From Planctomycetaceae bacterium (lineage in GTDB: Bacteria; Planctomycetota; Planctomycetia; Planctomycetales; Planctomycetaceae), in NCBI GenBank assembly GCA_041398785.1, contig JAWKUA010000012.1, positions 62,001 through 126,000 on the forward strand: a stretch of DNA of 64,000 bases, given 5' to 3'. Shown piece after piece: positions 35,146-43,905 of this stretch. Numbering within the stretch: position 1 is the stretch's first letter; every line of letters begins with the position of its first letter. The notes beneath the pieces are model-generated. The model worked only from the letters and a program-made list of their open reading frames with translations. It had not been told where the DNA came from and made no database searches. Both the position numbers and the translations under genes were made by a program.

Positions 35146-37230
35146 ATGCAGTCACAAACTGACAACCCTGCCGCCGGAGCGGACCGCTCACCGGTTTCCA
35201 CTGCGCATTTCGCTGCAGCCGTATTTGTCAGCGCGTTTTTGTTGTTCCAGGTGCAGCCACTGATCGGCAAGGCGATCCTGCCGTGGTTCGGCGGAAGTCC
35301 GGGTGTGTGGACGACATGCATGCTGTTTTTTCAGGCCATGTTGTTCGGAGGCTACGCGTGGTCCCATCTTCTGGCCAGCCGAGTCTCCGTCCGCGGACAG
35401 ATCGGAATCCAGCTCGCGTTGATTGCCGCGACGCTGTTCCTGCTTCGAGTCCTGCCGGAATCGACGTTGCAGTCGGGAAACACGGACTCACCGGTAATCA
35501 GTATTATCTTGGTGCTGGCGACGACGATCGGGCTGCCGTATTTCTTGCTCGCGACGACGGGACCACTGCTTCAAAGCTGGTTCGCCCAGTCGTACCCCGG
35601 ACGTTCGCCGTACCGGCTGTATGCGCTGTCCAACGCCGGATCTCTGCTGGCGCTGCTGTCGTATCCGTTTGTTGTCGAACCGCTGCTGGCACTGCGGGCT
35701 CAGTCACGCATCTGGATGGCCGCTTACTGGGCATTCGCGGCGCTGGTGGCGGCCTGTGCGTTCAGTGTGTGGAAGCGAGAAGTCCGCACGATCGGCGAAC
35801 TTCCGGAACACGGCGATGCAAAACCCGACACGGCGATTGGCACTGCTCGCGCGGCGGCATGGTTCGTTCCTGCGATGCTGGCGTCGGCCACGTATCTGTC
35901 GACGACGAACCAGGTGTGCCAGGGCATCGCCGTTGTGCCGTTTCTGTGGGTCGTCCCGCTGTCGCTTTACCTGGCGTCGTTTATCGTTTGCTTCGAACAC
36001 GACCGCTGGTACCGGCGCCGCTGGTGGGCGATCACGACGATCGCGCTGCTGATGGCCGTGTGCGGAATGATGCTGTTCGGTCTGACGTGGCCGCTGACGC
36101 TGCGGCTGAGCATCGAGTTCGCTGCGATGTTCAGTGTCTGCATGACGTGCCACGGCGAACTCGCCAGGCTTCGGCCTTCCCCGCAGAAGCTGACATCGTT
36201 TTATCTGCTCCTGTCTGCTGGCGGCGCGGCGGGAGGATTGCTGGTGGCCGTGGCTGCTCCAATGCTGTTTCCGGATTTCTGGGAACTGCACCTGTGCCTG
36301 CTGGCCGGCCTGGCAACCGCAACCGCCGTCCTGTTCGACGAAGGCAAATGGATGACCACGAACGGCATTCCGCTGGTCGCCCTGGCTGGTCTGATCCTTG
36401 CGGTCGTTGTGGCGGGAACGGTCTTCACTGAAGAAGTGTCAGGCTTTCAGACCGCCATCGCCATGACGCGAAACTTCTATGGCGTGCTGGAAACCGAACC
36501 GGACGCCGACAACGACGCTCTGGTCCTGCGTCATGGAAGTATCATTCACGGCGTGCAGTATCGTCGAACCGACCGGCAGATGATTCCCACAACCTACTAC
36601 AGTCGCCGAACAGGTATCGGCCGCACGATCGAAATGCTGCAGTCCCGCAAACCGGCGATCCGCGCGGGACTGGCCGGACTGGGGGTCGGTACTCTGGCAG
36701 CCTATGGCCGTGAATCCGATGTGTTGCGGTTCTATGAGATCAACCAGGACGTCGTTCGCCACGCGGAAACGTATTTCACGTTTCTGAAGCGATCTCCCGC
36801 GACGATCGAAACGGCTGTGGGCGACGCTCGAATGCTGATGAATGCGGAATCGCCGCAGAACTATGATCTGCTGGTCCTGGACGCTTTTTCGGGAGACGCC
36901 GTCCCCACGCATCTGCTGACACGCGAAGCCTTCGCCGTGTACCTGCGGCACGTCGCCGACGACGGCATCGTGGCCGTTCATATTTCCAATCGGCATTTCG
37001 GACTCAGACCGGTCGTTGATGCCGTCGCCGCCGAATACCAACTGCATTCGGTGACGATCTACGTTCCGGAGCTCAAGGCCGTGGTTGATCCCGGCAGCGA
37101 ATGGGTACTGTTGTCGCGGACCGCGGAATCGCTGGACGACGATCGCCTTCGCCGGGATGTCGCTCCTCCGCAACACGACCTGGTGCTGTGGACCGACGAC
37201 TTCAGCAATCTGTTTCAGGTCATGCGCTGA
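35146..37230 (+). CDS. Membrane-fused spermidine/spermine synthase-like protein
   Basis: A 694-residue protein. Residues 20-420 hold about ten hydrophobic helices (FVSAFLLFQVQPLIGKAILPW, GLPYFLLATTGPLLQSW, VVPLSLYLASFIVCF and others), resembling the MFS-like part of fused spermidine-synthase proteins. Residues about 460-690 form the methyltransferase-like aminopropyltransferase fold: IRAGLAGLGVGTLAAYG, FYEINQDVVRHA, VGDARM and YDLLVLDAFSGDAVPTHLL, with the acidic D-A-F-S-G-D segment. Family enzymes transfer the aminopropyl group from decarboxylated SAM; the membrane-fused group has unproven activity. Confidence 0.85.
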   Translation: MQSQTDNPAAGADRSPVSTAHFAAAVFVSAFLLFQVQPLIGKAILPWFGGSPGVWTTCMLFFQAMLFGGYAWSHLLASRVSVRGQIGIQLALIAATLFLLRVLPESTLQSGNTDSPVISIILVLATTIGLPYFLLATTGPLLQSWFAQSYPGRSPYRLYALSNAGSLLALLSYPFVVEPLLALRAQSRIWMAAYWAFAALVAACAFSVWKREVRTIGELPEHGDAKPDTAIGTARAAAWFVPAMLASATYLSTTNQVCQGIAVVPFLWVVPLSLYLASFIVCFEHDRWYRRRWWAITTIALLMAVCGMMLFGLTWPLTLRLSIEFAAMFSVCMTCHGELARLRPSPQKLTSFYLLLSAGGAAGGLLVAVAAPMLFPDFWELHLCLLAGLATATAVLFDEGKWMTTNGIPLVALAGLILAVVVAGTVFTEEVSGFQTAIAMTRNFYGVLETEPDADNDALVLRHGSIIHGVQYRRTDRQMIPTTYYSRRTGIGRTIEMLQSRKPAIRAGLAGLGVGTLAAYGRESDVLRFYEINQDVVRHAETYFTFLKRSPATIETAVGDARMLMNAESPQNYDLLVLDAFSGDAVPTHLLTREAFAVYLRHVADDGIVAVHISNRHFGLRPVVDAVAAEYQLHSVTIYVPELKAVVDPGSEWVLLSRTAESLDDDRLRRDVAPPQHDLVLWTDDFSNLFQVMR

Positions 37231-37263
37231 CTGCGAACTGCCTGCGACTTTATCGAGCGAAAA

Positions 37264-38808
37264 CTATTTGCGTTTCTCGTGATGGTAAAGAGACGTGCCC
37301 TTCTCGTCGTAGAAGTCAAACGACAGGCTGGTTTGCTGACCGTCGTCGGAAGGCTCACAGGTTACCATCAGGAATCCGCCGGATCGTTCCGTCTGAGTAT
37401 GCAGGTGTTTGATCAGGCCCATCGGGTCAGTGCCCTGCGGATCACCCGGCATGCGTCCCAGCCGCGAATTCGCATCGACCAGCGCACCACACGAAAACTC
37501 TTCGAATCCACTCGGATCCAGAGCATGATATTGCCAGTGCCGGTCACCGCAGATCATAAAGAAGTTCTGCTGGTCCAGGCCGTTCTCTTTCAGGAATCGG
37601 AAGAATTCGTCGCGCTCGTGTCGGAATCCACCGACATCGCAGTGATTGTCGGTCTTCCGCAGATCGTCGGGTCCGATCATCGGCGTTGGTGAAATCAGCA
37701 GCTTGAATGCGGCATCACTGGCCAGCAGCGTTTCCTTCAGCCACTGTTTCTGTTCTTCGCCCCAGATCGATTTTCCGGGGCCGTCCGGCATGATATTGGG
37801 ACTGCGATAGAACCGGTTTTCCGGCAGCCAGATCTGCAGATCGCGACTGACGCGATGAGTGCGGTAGGTCTTCGCCGCCGGTTCGTCAGCCGGCGCATAC
37901 GGCAACTGCTCCAGAAGAATGCGGCGCCCGGTTTCCGGCAGCGGCAGGTACTCAACGGTATTGTCGCCGTCGTCGACGCGATAGTCATGGTCATCAACCA
38001 TCCAGAACGTCGGCACATGCGAAAACAGGTCCAGGTATCGCGGCTGAACAAACTGTTGATGCCATTTCTGTCGCATCTCCGGAACGGTCTGCGCGCGAGG
38101 ATTATCGGGAGTGTCGTAGTAGACGTTGTCACCTGTGCCCACGAAGAAGTCCGGCCGTAGTTTCAGAATGGACTCCAGTGCCGGATATCCGAGATGCTTG
38201 TCAGGACCCGCATAAGGCGCCGGAAGATTGGTGTTGTTTTCAATGAGATGCTGCTTGCGATCGATGCGGCTGTCGCCGTGGAACTTCGCGTAGTTCATGC
38301 CGGTGACCACGACGAACGACACCTTTTTCGCCAGCGAACGCCCCGGATGCGTCTTGAAGTCCACAGTCGGTCCCTCGCGCAGCGCATCAGGGCGCAGGCC
38401 GATGCGAGTCGTGCAGACGTAGTTCGTGTCCGGCCGCAGATCGCGAAAGTGGACTCGCGCGATGAAATCACGCTGCGGCAGTGCTCGCGCGAGCTTCTGT
38501 TGCGTGGCTGGTGCGCCGTCCGCAGTATTCACAGTGAACTCGACGACGCCCCACGTCCCGGGCAGATCGCCGTCTACCAGCTCCGCATCCTGCGAGAGCC
38601 GGACCTGGACAAGTGCCGATGTACTGGTGACTTCGCCAGCCATGATGCCCATTCCGGCGACCGGTTCCGGAGCGTTCTCAGGCGGTTCCGGCGGCGGGTT
38701 CCGAGGCGAAACAGACTGCGAAATTGCCGTTGACGAAAAGACACAGAAACAGAATGCCGCCCAGGAAAGCCGGAAGGCGCATTTCGTGACGATATGGGAA
38801 TGTGACAT
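37264..38808 (-). CDS. Exported PhoD-like alkaline phosphatase/phosphodiesterase
   Basis: A 514-residue precursor: signal peptide FRLSWAAFCFCVFSSTAISQ, then an N-terminal beta domain (STSALVQVRL) and the metallophosphatase core. Metal-binding elements are FFVGTGDNVYYD, FWMVDDHDYRVDDGDN and NFFMICGDRHWQYHALD. PhoD-type enzymes release phosphate from diesters and phospholipids. ATG 38808 is preferred over the upstream frame to 38913: AGGA lies seven bases before it and the signal starts there. Convergent with the spermidine-synthase-like gene (33 bases between stops). Confidence 0.88.
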   Translation of the reverse strand: MSHSHIVTKCAFRLSWAAFCFCVFSSTAISQSVSPRNPPPEPPENAPEPVAGMGIMAGEVTSTSALVQVRLSQDAELVDGDLPGTWGVVEFTVNTADGAPATQQKLARALPQRDFIARVHFRDLRPDTNYVCTTRIGLRPDALREGPTVDFKTHPGRSLAKKVSFVVVTGMNYAKFHGDSRIDRKQHLIENNTNLPAPYAGPDKHLGYPALESILKLRPDFFVGTGDNVYYDTPDNPRAQTVPEMRQKWHQQFVQPRYLDLFSHVPTFWMVDDHDYRVDDGDNTVEYLPLPETGRRILLEQLPYAPADEPAAKTYRTHRVSRDLQIWLPENRFYRSPNIMPDGPGKSIWGEEQKQWLKETLLASDAAFKLLISPTPMIGPDDLRKTDNHCDVGGFRHERDEFFRFLKENGLDQQNFFMICGDRHWQYHALDPSGFEEFSCGALVDANSRLGRMPGDPQGTDPMGLIKHLHTQTERSGGFLMVTCEPSDDGQQTSLSFDFYDEKGTSLYHHEKRK

Positions 38809-39048
38809 GTCGCAATCCTGAATCACGGAAGCGGTATTCAACGGGCGACGTTTCGAACCGACGTCGCTGCCGGTTCCTATGCTACCCGATCGGTTCGCCG
38901 ACATCAGTCTCACGGGCAGAGCAACGCGGGTCAGGGACTCGCCGCGTCGTTTGCTGCGGGTGCAGTTTGCGATCCGAAAACTGCGCTGCGCTGTCCGTGC
39001 TCCGTCATTCTCAAAGGCGCCGTAGGCCCGCCCCGGCGCGTCGATCGA

Positions 39049-40110
39049 CTATTCCGCAACCGCCAGGTCGGCCATGTAGATCGCAGTGATGCCGTTGCCG
39101 TTGTCGTCCTTCTCATGCGACGAGTACCACGAGACAACGGCCTGCGTCGGGCTGAGAGCGATGAAGCCCGGGTACGAGTTGTCGCCGGCGCTGGGAAGGC
39201 TGGCGAATTCGTGCAGCGTGTCGCCGTCCAGCCAGCACAGCGACGTTTTGGGGCCGTGGTCCGTCGATCGGCGGCCTCCGACGACATAGCGTTCTCCCCA
39301 GCGGATCAGCAGCGGGCCGCCGATGTAGCGGTCGAGATCCCTGCGAATCCATTCCGTGTACGGTGGTTGTGATCGCAGAATCTGAGCCGGCCGGCTGCCC
39401 GAACGACCGATCGCGAGCAGGCTGCCATCGGACTCGAACTGAAACGCCGTTTCGTCGCCGCGATTGGGCTGAAAGACGGCGCGCTTCTTCCAGATCAGGC
39501 CGTCGTCGCTTTCCAGCATCAGCGATTCCACCTGGTCGCCTTCGCCTTTCGGGCCTTCGTCGAAGTCGATCTTGCGGCGTCCGCACAGGTACGCTTTGCC
39601 GCCGAACGTGTTGGCTTTCCAAACGTAGTGGCCGTAGGTTCCGTCGAGCATCACCGGGCTGTGCCAGTCGCTGCCGTCGGTCGTCCACGCGGCATAGCCG
39701 AGATGCTTGTTGAGATCATACTGGTCTCGCGGCAGCGTCGTTTCGCCGCTGTACCACGTGCCCGTGTAGACGAACAGCTTGTCCTGAAACACCAGAAAAT
39801 GCGGATCGCGAGTGTCGCGGTTCCGAACGCTGAACCGGTGAACCTGTTCCCAGGAATCAAAGTCGTCGCTGACCAGCATGATGATCGACGACGTCGGATG
39901 CACCATATGCCCGTCAGGACAGCTTCGAAACGTCAGATAGTAGCGATCCCGGAATTTCACCAGATCGGTGAAGGCATTGTGTTCACCGTTGTGGAAGACT
40001 CGCCGGATGTTGCTGACTTCGACGTCCGGGAATTCCGCCGCCTGGTTCGCCGAACAGAGCAGGGCAGCGAAGGCGACGGTCAGGTGAACTGTGATGGTGC
40101 GCTCGTTCAT
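39049..40110 (-). CDS. Exported sialidase/glycosidase-like beta-propeller protein
   Basis: A 353-residue precursor with signal peptide TVHLTVAFAALLCSANQAAE. The mature protein is built of repeated strand units with Asp-box-like segments (SDDFDSWEQVHRF, TTDGSDWHSPVML, SDDGLIWKKRAVF), the pattern of sialidase/glycosyl-hydrolase propellers. Catalytic residues cannot be assigned. GGAG is eight bases upstream of ATG 40110. It stands alone, 136 bases downstream of nothing else in its strand, beyond the repeat region at 40137-40766. A carbohydrate target in the periplasm is plausible from the many sulfatases and esterases nearby. Confidence 0.75.
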   Translation of the reverse strand: MNERTITVHLTVAFAALLCSANQAAEFPDVEVSNIRRVFHNGEHNAFTDLVKFRDRYYLTFRSCPDGHMVHPTSSIIMLVSDDFDSWEQVHRFSVRNRDTRDPHFLVFQDKLFVYTGTWYSGETTLPRDQYDLNKHLGYAAWTTDGSDWHSPVMLDGTYGHYVWKANTFGGKAYLCGRRKIDFDEGPKGEGDQVESLMLESDDGLIWKKRAVFQPNRGDETAFQFESDGSLLAIGRSGSRPAQILRSQPPYTEWIRRDLDRYIGGPLLIRWGERYVVGGRRSTDHGPKTSLCWLDGDTLHEFASLPSAGDNSYPGFIALSPTQAVVSWYSSHEKDDNGNGITAIYMADLAVAE

Positions 40111-40310
40111 GATGACAGCTCCGTAGCTGAAGTTGACTAGCGATGGAAGACGTTAACAAAGAACGACGGCAGTGTCTTCTTGCAGGGCTGGAGCTCTGGA
40201 ATCAACGGTGGTTGCTTCCGACGAGCTTTCGAAACGCAGCCTTCACGATTTGCATCGCTATTCCCGTGGCGTGCCCCCGCCCCGTCATTCCCACTGCGCA
40301 GTCCGCGCTC

Positions 40311-40560
40311 CGTCATTCCCGCGCAGGCGGGAACCCAGCGATCGGGCATCCTGGTTCCCGCCTGCGCAGGAATATCGGGGCGCGGAGGAGGGCTGTGCAA
40401 CATGCCACCTCGTTCCAGCGCTCCGGCCCAGGAACGCGATGCCCTCAAGGCTCTGCCTGCTGGTGCGTCGCGGTGCCTGCAACGCGGATGCGTTCGGCGG
40501 TGATGGCAGACTGACGTCGCGCCGCTCGTCGGCTGGGTTCCCGCCTGCGCGGGAATGACG
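40311..40560. repeat. 26-bp inverted repeat of the dRS3-like palindrome with a third internal copy
   Basis: The left arm at 40311-40336 is the exact reverse complement of the right arm at 40535-40560 (26 bp). The core GCGCAGGC flanked by ATTCCC and GGGAA is itself nearly palindromic. A truncated copy in the right arm's orientation lies at 40353-40373. The core matches the repeat at 8069. The 198 bases enclosed contain no gene but do contain the GTTCCAG palindrome, so this could be a composite non-autonomous element. Confidence 0.7.
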
Positions 40561-40574
40561 GTCAGTTCCGTGCA

Positions 40575-40620
40575 CACTATTTACTATTCCCTATTCCCTA
40601 CTCACTATTCCCTGTTCCCT
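40575..40620. repeat. Short tandem repeat of ACTATTCCCT-like units
   Basis: Four to five degenerate units related to TACTATTCCCTA follow one another, the only low-GC pyrimidine tract in this area. Repeats of this type are often unstable in copy number. Nothing nearby suggests regulation. The following gene begins at 40767. Confidence 0.6.
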
Positions 40621-40766
40621 CCAGACGCTGAGTACCCGACGGCCGACTTTTCGGGTGCAGGCTGTGCGGGAATGACGGTGTGGGCCGCTTGGTTCGCCGT
40701 GGACTTCGTGGTGTATTTCGGCGACGATGATTCCGCCGAGTCGTCCACGAACAGGGAACCCGCCTC

Positions 40767-42203
40767 ATGCATCACTCCCGCCACGCATTTTCCAATTACC
40801 ATCCGCTGACCAACGAGGGGCTGGCGCTGCGCGGTCGTCGCAACATGCTGAAGGCGGGGCTGGCCGGGATTGCCGGGCTGAGTCTTCCCGCGTTGCTGAA
40901 GACTCGCGCGGCGGCGAGCGAATCCGGTCGGCCGATGGGTCACAGGAGCGTCATCCTGTTGTGGATGACCGGCGGTCCCAGTCAGATCGACACGTGGGAT
41001 CCGAAACCCGACCGGCCGTATATGAACCGCGGACCGTTCTCGCCGATTTCCACGGCGCTGCCGGGAATAATCATCTGCGAACATCTGCCGAAGCAGGCGG
41101 CGATGCTGGAAAAGTTCACGCTGATTCGTTCGGTCGATCCGGCTCAGAGCAATCATGAACCGAATCAGGTAATGCAGACCGGTAATCGCGAGGCGGCTCC
41201 GCGAGTGAATCCGAAAGGCGACCGGCATCCCGCAATTGCGTCGATCGTCGCCAAGCATCACGGAGCTAATCATCCGGCGATGCCTCCGTACGTGGCGTTC
41301 ATGCGAAGTCGGTCGCACATCGCGTGGGGAGGATGGCTGGGGAAGCAATACGACCCGTTCATCGGCAACAAAGCCGCGGTTCTGCCGGAATATGATCTGC
41401 TGGGGAAGCCGCTGAACCGCAACACAGGAGCCGACATGTTTCATCTTCCCGGTCACCTGAGCATCGATCGGTTGTCGAACCGCCGTGCTCTGATGACGGA
41501 TCTCGATCGCATTCGCAGCGGGCTGGATCAGTCCGGTTCGATGGAAGCGATGGACGTGTACAGTCAGCAGGCGTTCGACATGGTTCTGGGCCGGCGTGCT
41601 CAGCAGGCCTTCGACATTTCGGCGGAACCGGTGAAGTCGCGAGAACGCTACGGGGATCACTTGTGGAGTCAGCAGGCGCTGCTGGCTCGCCGGCTGGTGG
41701 AAGCGGGCGTCAGCTTTGTGACGCTCGATCTGAGTTACCACACAGCGTCCGGAACGTGGGACAATCACGGCATTCCCGGCGGAGTCTACGGCGGAATTTC
41801 GAAGGGACTGAAGCCGCTGCTGCCGCTGTTCGATCATTTGATCACAACTCTGGTCAGTGATCTTGACGAACGAGGCCTGCAGGATGAATGCCTGGTGATC
41901 GCCATGGGAGAATTCGGCCGGACTCCGAACATGGGAACTCAGGACAGTGTCGATGGTCGCAACCACTGGCCGAACGTGATGTCCATGTGTCTCGCCGGCG
42001 GCGGCCTTCGTCACGGCCAGGTCATCGGGGCCAGTTCGCACGACGGCGGCACGATCCAGGAACGCCCGGTGACTCCGGCAGATCTGGCGGCGACAATTTA
42101 TCGGCACATGGATGTTCCACTGGACGGTACGTACCTCGACGAACGCGGCCGGCCCCGATACTTCGTGGAAGAGAACGGCCAGCCGCTGAGCGAACTGTTC
42201 TGA
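40767..42203 (+). CDS. DUF1501 family Tat-exported protein
   Basis: A 478-residue precursor with N-terminal LRGRRNMLKAGLAGIAGLSLPALL, twin-Arg signal. Family markers: VILLWMTGGPSQIDTWDPKP, HRSVI, NQVMQTGNREAAPRV, VIAMGEFGRTPNMG and GRNHWPNVMSMCLAGGGLRHG. Distinct from the DUF1501 proteins at 6641 and 57308: here no DUF1549/DUF1553 gene is adjacent, so the usual partner is elsewhere or lost. AGGGAA ten bases upstream of ATG 40767. Downstream after 76 bases comes the ABC transporter operon, which is probably separately transcribed. Confidence 0.88.
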   Translation: MHHSRHAFSNYHPLTNEGLALRGRRNMLKAGLAGIAGLSLPALLKTRAAASESGRPMGHRSVILLWMTGGPSQIDTWDPKPDRPYMNRGPFSPISTALPGIIICEHLPKQAAMLEKFTLIRSVDPAQSNHEPNQVMQTGNREAAPRVNPKGDRHPAIASIVAKHHGANHPAMPPYVAFMRSRSHIAWGGWLGKQYDPFIGNKAAVLPEYDLLGKPLNRNTGADMFHLPGHLSIDRLSNRRALMTDLDRIRSGLDQSGSMEAMDVYSQQAFDMVLGRRAQQAFDISAEPVKSRERYGDHLWSQQALLARRLVEAGVSFVTLDLSYHTASGTWDNHGIPGGVYGGISKGLKPLLPLFDHLITTLVSDLDERGLQDECLVIAMGEFGRTPNMGTQDSVDGRNHWPNVMSMCLAGGGLRHGQVIGASSHDGGTIQERPVTPADLAATIYRHMDVPLDGTYLDERGRPRYFVEENGQPLSELF

Positions 42204-42279
42204 TTCTGTCTGACCATTTGCTGTCCCACCATTCTCCATCAAAGCGATTTCGAGCACGCCGTTGAAACACACTGTCGGG

Positions 42280-43905
42280 ATGATGATCTGCAGTCGGGTC
42301 ATTCGCCTTCGTCTTTTCGCGGTCGCCGCTTTGTTGTTCTTCGCCGGCATTCGGACTCACATCGCCGTTGCCGATGAAGCTCTGGACGCCATCCGGCAGC
42401 GGGGCACGCTGATCTGGGGTGCCGATCAGGAAGGCGGCGGGCCGTTCGTGTATCCGAAACCGGATGACCCGGCTCAACTGGCAGGTTTCGAAGTCGAACT
42501 TGCCGACGTCATCGCCGCTCATCTGGGCGTCAGGGCACAGTTCGCACAGGGTCAGTGGGATAAACTGCCGGACCTGATGGATCGCGGCGACGTGGACATC
42601 GTGCTGAACGGCTACGAATGGACAACCAACCGCGCCGAACGTTACGGGCTGTCGATTCCGTACTACATTTATGAGCTTCAACTGCTGGCGCGCGTGGGTG
42701 ACGACAGCCTGAAGTCGTGGGACGATCTGCTGCAGCCGATCGACGGCCGCGCTCGAAAAGTGTCGGTGCTTGGTGGCACGGCGGCTCAGGATTACATCGA
42801 GAAATTCGGAGCAGGACGGATTGAACTGGCGCTGTTCGACGGCGTGACCGATGCCATGGAAGCCGCGGAACTGGGGCTAAGCAATGTCGACGCCAATCTT
42901 CAGGACCTCCCGATCTGGACGTTTTATTCCGGTGGATTCAGCAGGCTGCGACCCGTCGGGCCGCCGGTTGGTCGCGGCTATTATGTTGTGATGACTCGCC
43001 GGGAGGACACCGACTTGCTGAAGGCCGTCAACGAGGCGATCCTGGCGTCGCTGCAGGACGGGACGCTGCGCCGAATTCTTGCCCGGTACCAGATCTGGAA
43101 TGAAACTCAGCGGATGCGCGGGCTGGAGGTTGATGCTTTCGGCAGCTTTGTCGGAAGTGCGATCTCCGGGGCCGACGACGTCGATCAGCCGGACGTCGGC
43201 CAGACGGAGCACTTCGAGCGTGTTTCGGGCTGGGGCGTGATTCGTCAGCGGGGCGGTCTGCTGGTCGACGCCGCGGGCATGACGGTGCTGCTGTCCGTCT
43301 GCGCGATGCCGCTGGCGGTGATGATCGGCCTGGCAATTGCCCTGTCCAGGCTTTACGGCCCGGGCTGGATCAGAATCCCCGCCGCGTGTTACGTGGAACT
43401 GGTTCGCGGCACGCCGCTGGTTCTGCAGTTGTACCTGATCTACTTTTTGCTGCCGAAACTTCTGGACAGTCTGGTACCGGATTCCGGGCTGACGATCAAC
43501 GCCTTCACCGCCGCTGTGGCCGGGTTGGCGGTGAACTATTCCGCGTACGAAGCCGAAATTTATCGCGGCGGAATTCAGTCGATCCCGAAAGGCCAGATGG
43601 AAGCTGCGCTGTCGCTGGGCATGTCGAAGGCGATGGCACTGCGGCGAGTGATCATTCCGCAGGCGACTCGCCTGGTTCTTCCTCCGATGACGAACGACTT
43701 CATCGCGCTGTTCAAGGACACGGCTGTATGTTCGGTCATCACCGTCGTCGAGCTTTCGAAGATGTACTACATCCAGGCGCGAAGCGCGGGAGCCATTGTG
43801 GAACTCGGCCTGCTGACGGCTCTGCTGTACCTTGCGATGAGTTATCCGCTGTCGATTGTGACGAATCGTCTTGAGAAGAATCTCGGTCAGGAGCGGCGGT
43901 CGTGA
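42280..43905 (+). CDS. Fused polar amino-acid ABC binding protein and permease
   Basis: About 541 residues. The N-terminal third after a signal sequence (LRLFAVAALLFFAGIRTHIAVA) is a periplasmic binding protein of the GlnH/ArtJ type: LIWGADQEGGGPFVYP, AGFEVELADVIAAHLG, VDIVLNGYEWT and GTLRRILARY. The C-terminal third (from about 320) is a GlnP-type permease: helices GMTVLLSVCAMPLAVMIGLAIALSRL, ELVRGTPLVLQLYLIYFLLP, and the EAA-loop-like QMEAALSLGMSKAMALRRVIIPQATR. A single chain thus holds receptor and pore. The annotated TTG at 42262 could extend it; ATG 42280 is preferred, though no clear ribosome site exists. Stop overlaps the ATPase start. Confidence 0.88.
   Translation: MMICSRVIRLRLFAVAALLFFAGIRTHIAVADEALDAIRQRGTLIWGADQEGGGPFVYPKPDDPAQLAGFEVELADVIAAHLGVRAQFAQGQWDKLPDLMDRGDVDIVLNGYEWTTNRAERYGLSIPYYIYELQLLARVGDDSLKSWDDLLQPIDGRARKVSVLGGTAAQDYIEKFGAGRIELALFDGVTDAMEAAELGLSNVDANLQDLPIWTFYSGGFSRLRPVGPPVGRGYYVVMTRREDTDLLKAVNEAILASLQDGTLRRILARYQIWNETQRMRGLEVDAFGSFVGSAISGADDVDQPDVGQTEHFERVSGWGVIRQRGGLLVDAAGMTVLLSVCAMPLAVMIGLAIALSRLYGPGWIRIPAACYVELVRGTPLVLQLYLIYFLLPKLLDSLVPDSGLTINAFTAAVAGLAVNYSAYEAEIYRGGIQSIPKGQMEAALSLGMSKAMALRRVIIPQATRLVLPPMTNDFIALFKDTAVCSVITVVELSKMYYIQARSAGAIVELGLLTALLYLAMSYPLSIVTNRLEKNLGQERRS

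Larger units (their letters stand above)
40137..40766. other. 630-base gene-free region packed with repeats
   Basis: No gene recognised. From left to right it holds a degenerate CATTCCC copy near 40283, the dRS3-like copies at 40311-40336, 40353-40373 and 40535-40560, a GTTCCAG palindrome at 40412-40435, a short tandem repeat at 40575-40620 and a partial dRS3-like copy at 40660-40680. The long minus-strand frames crossing it are shadows of repeats. The right end includes the AGGGAA ribosome site of the DUF1501 gene at 40767. Confidence 0.55.
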
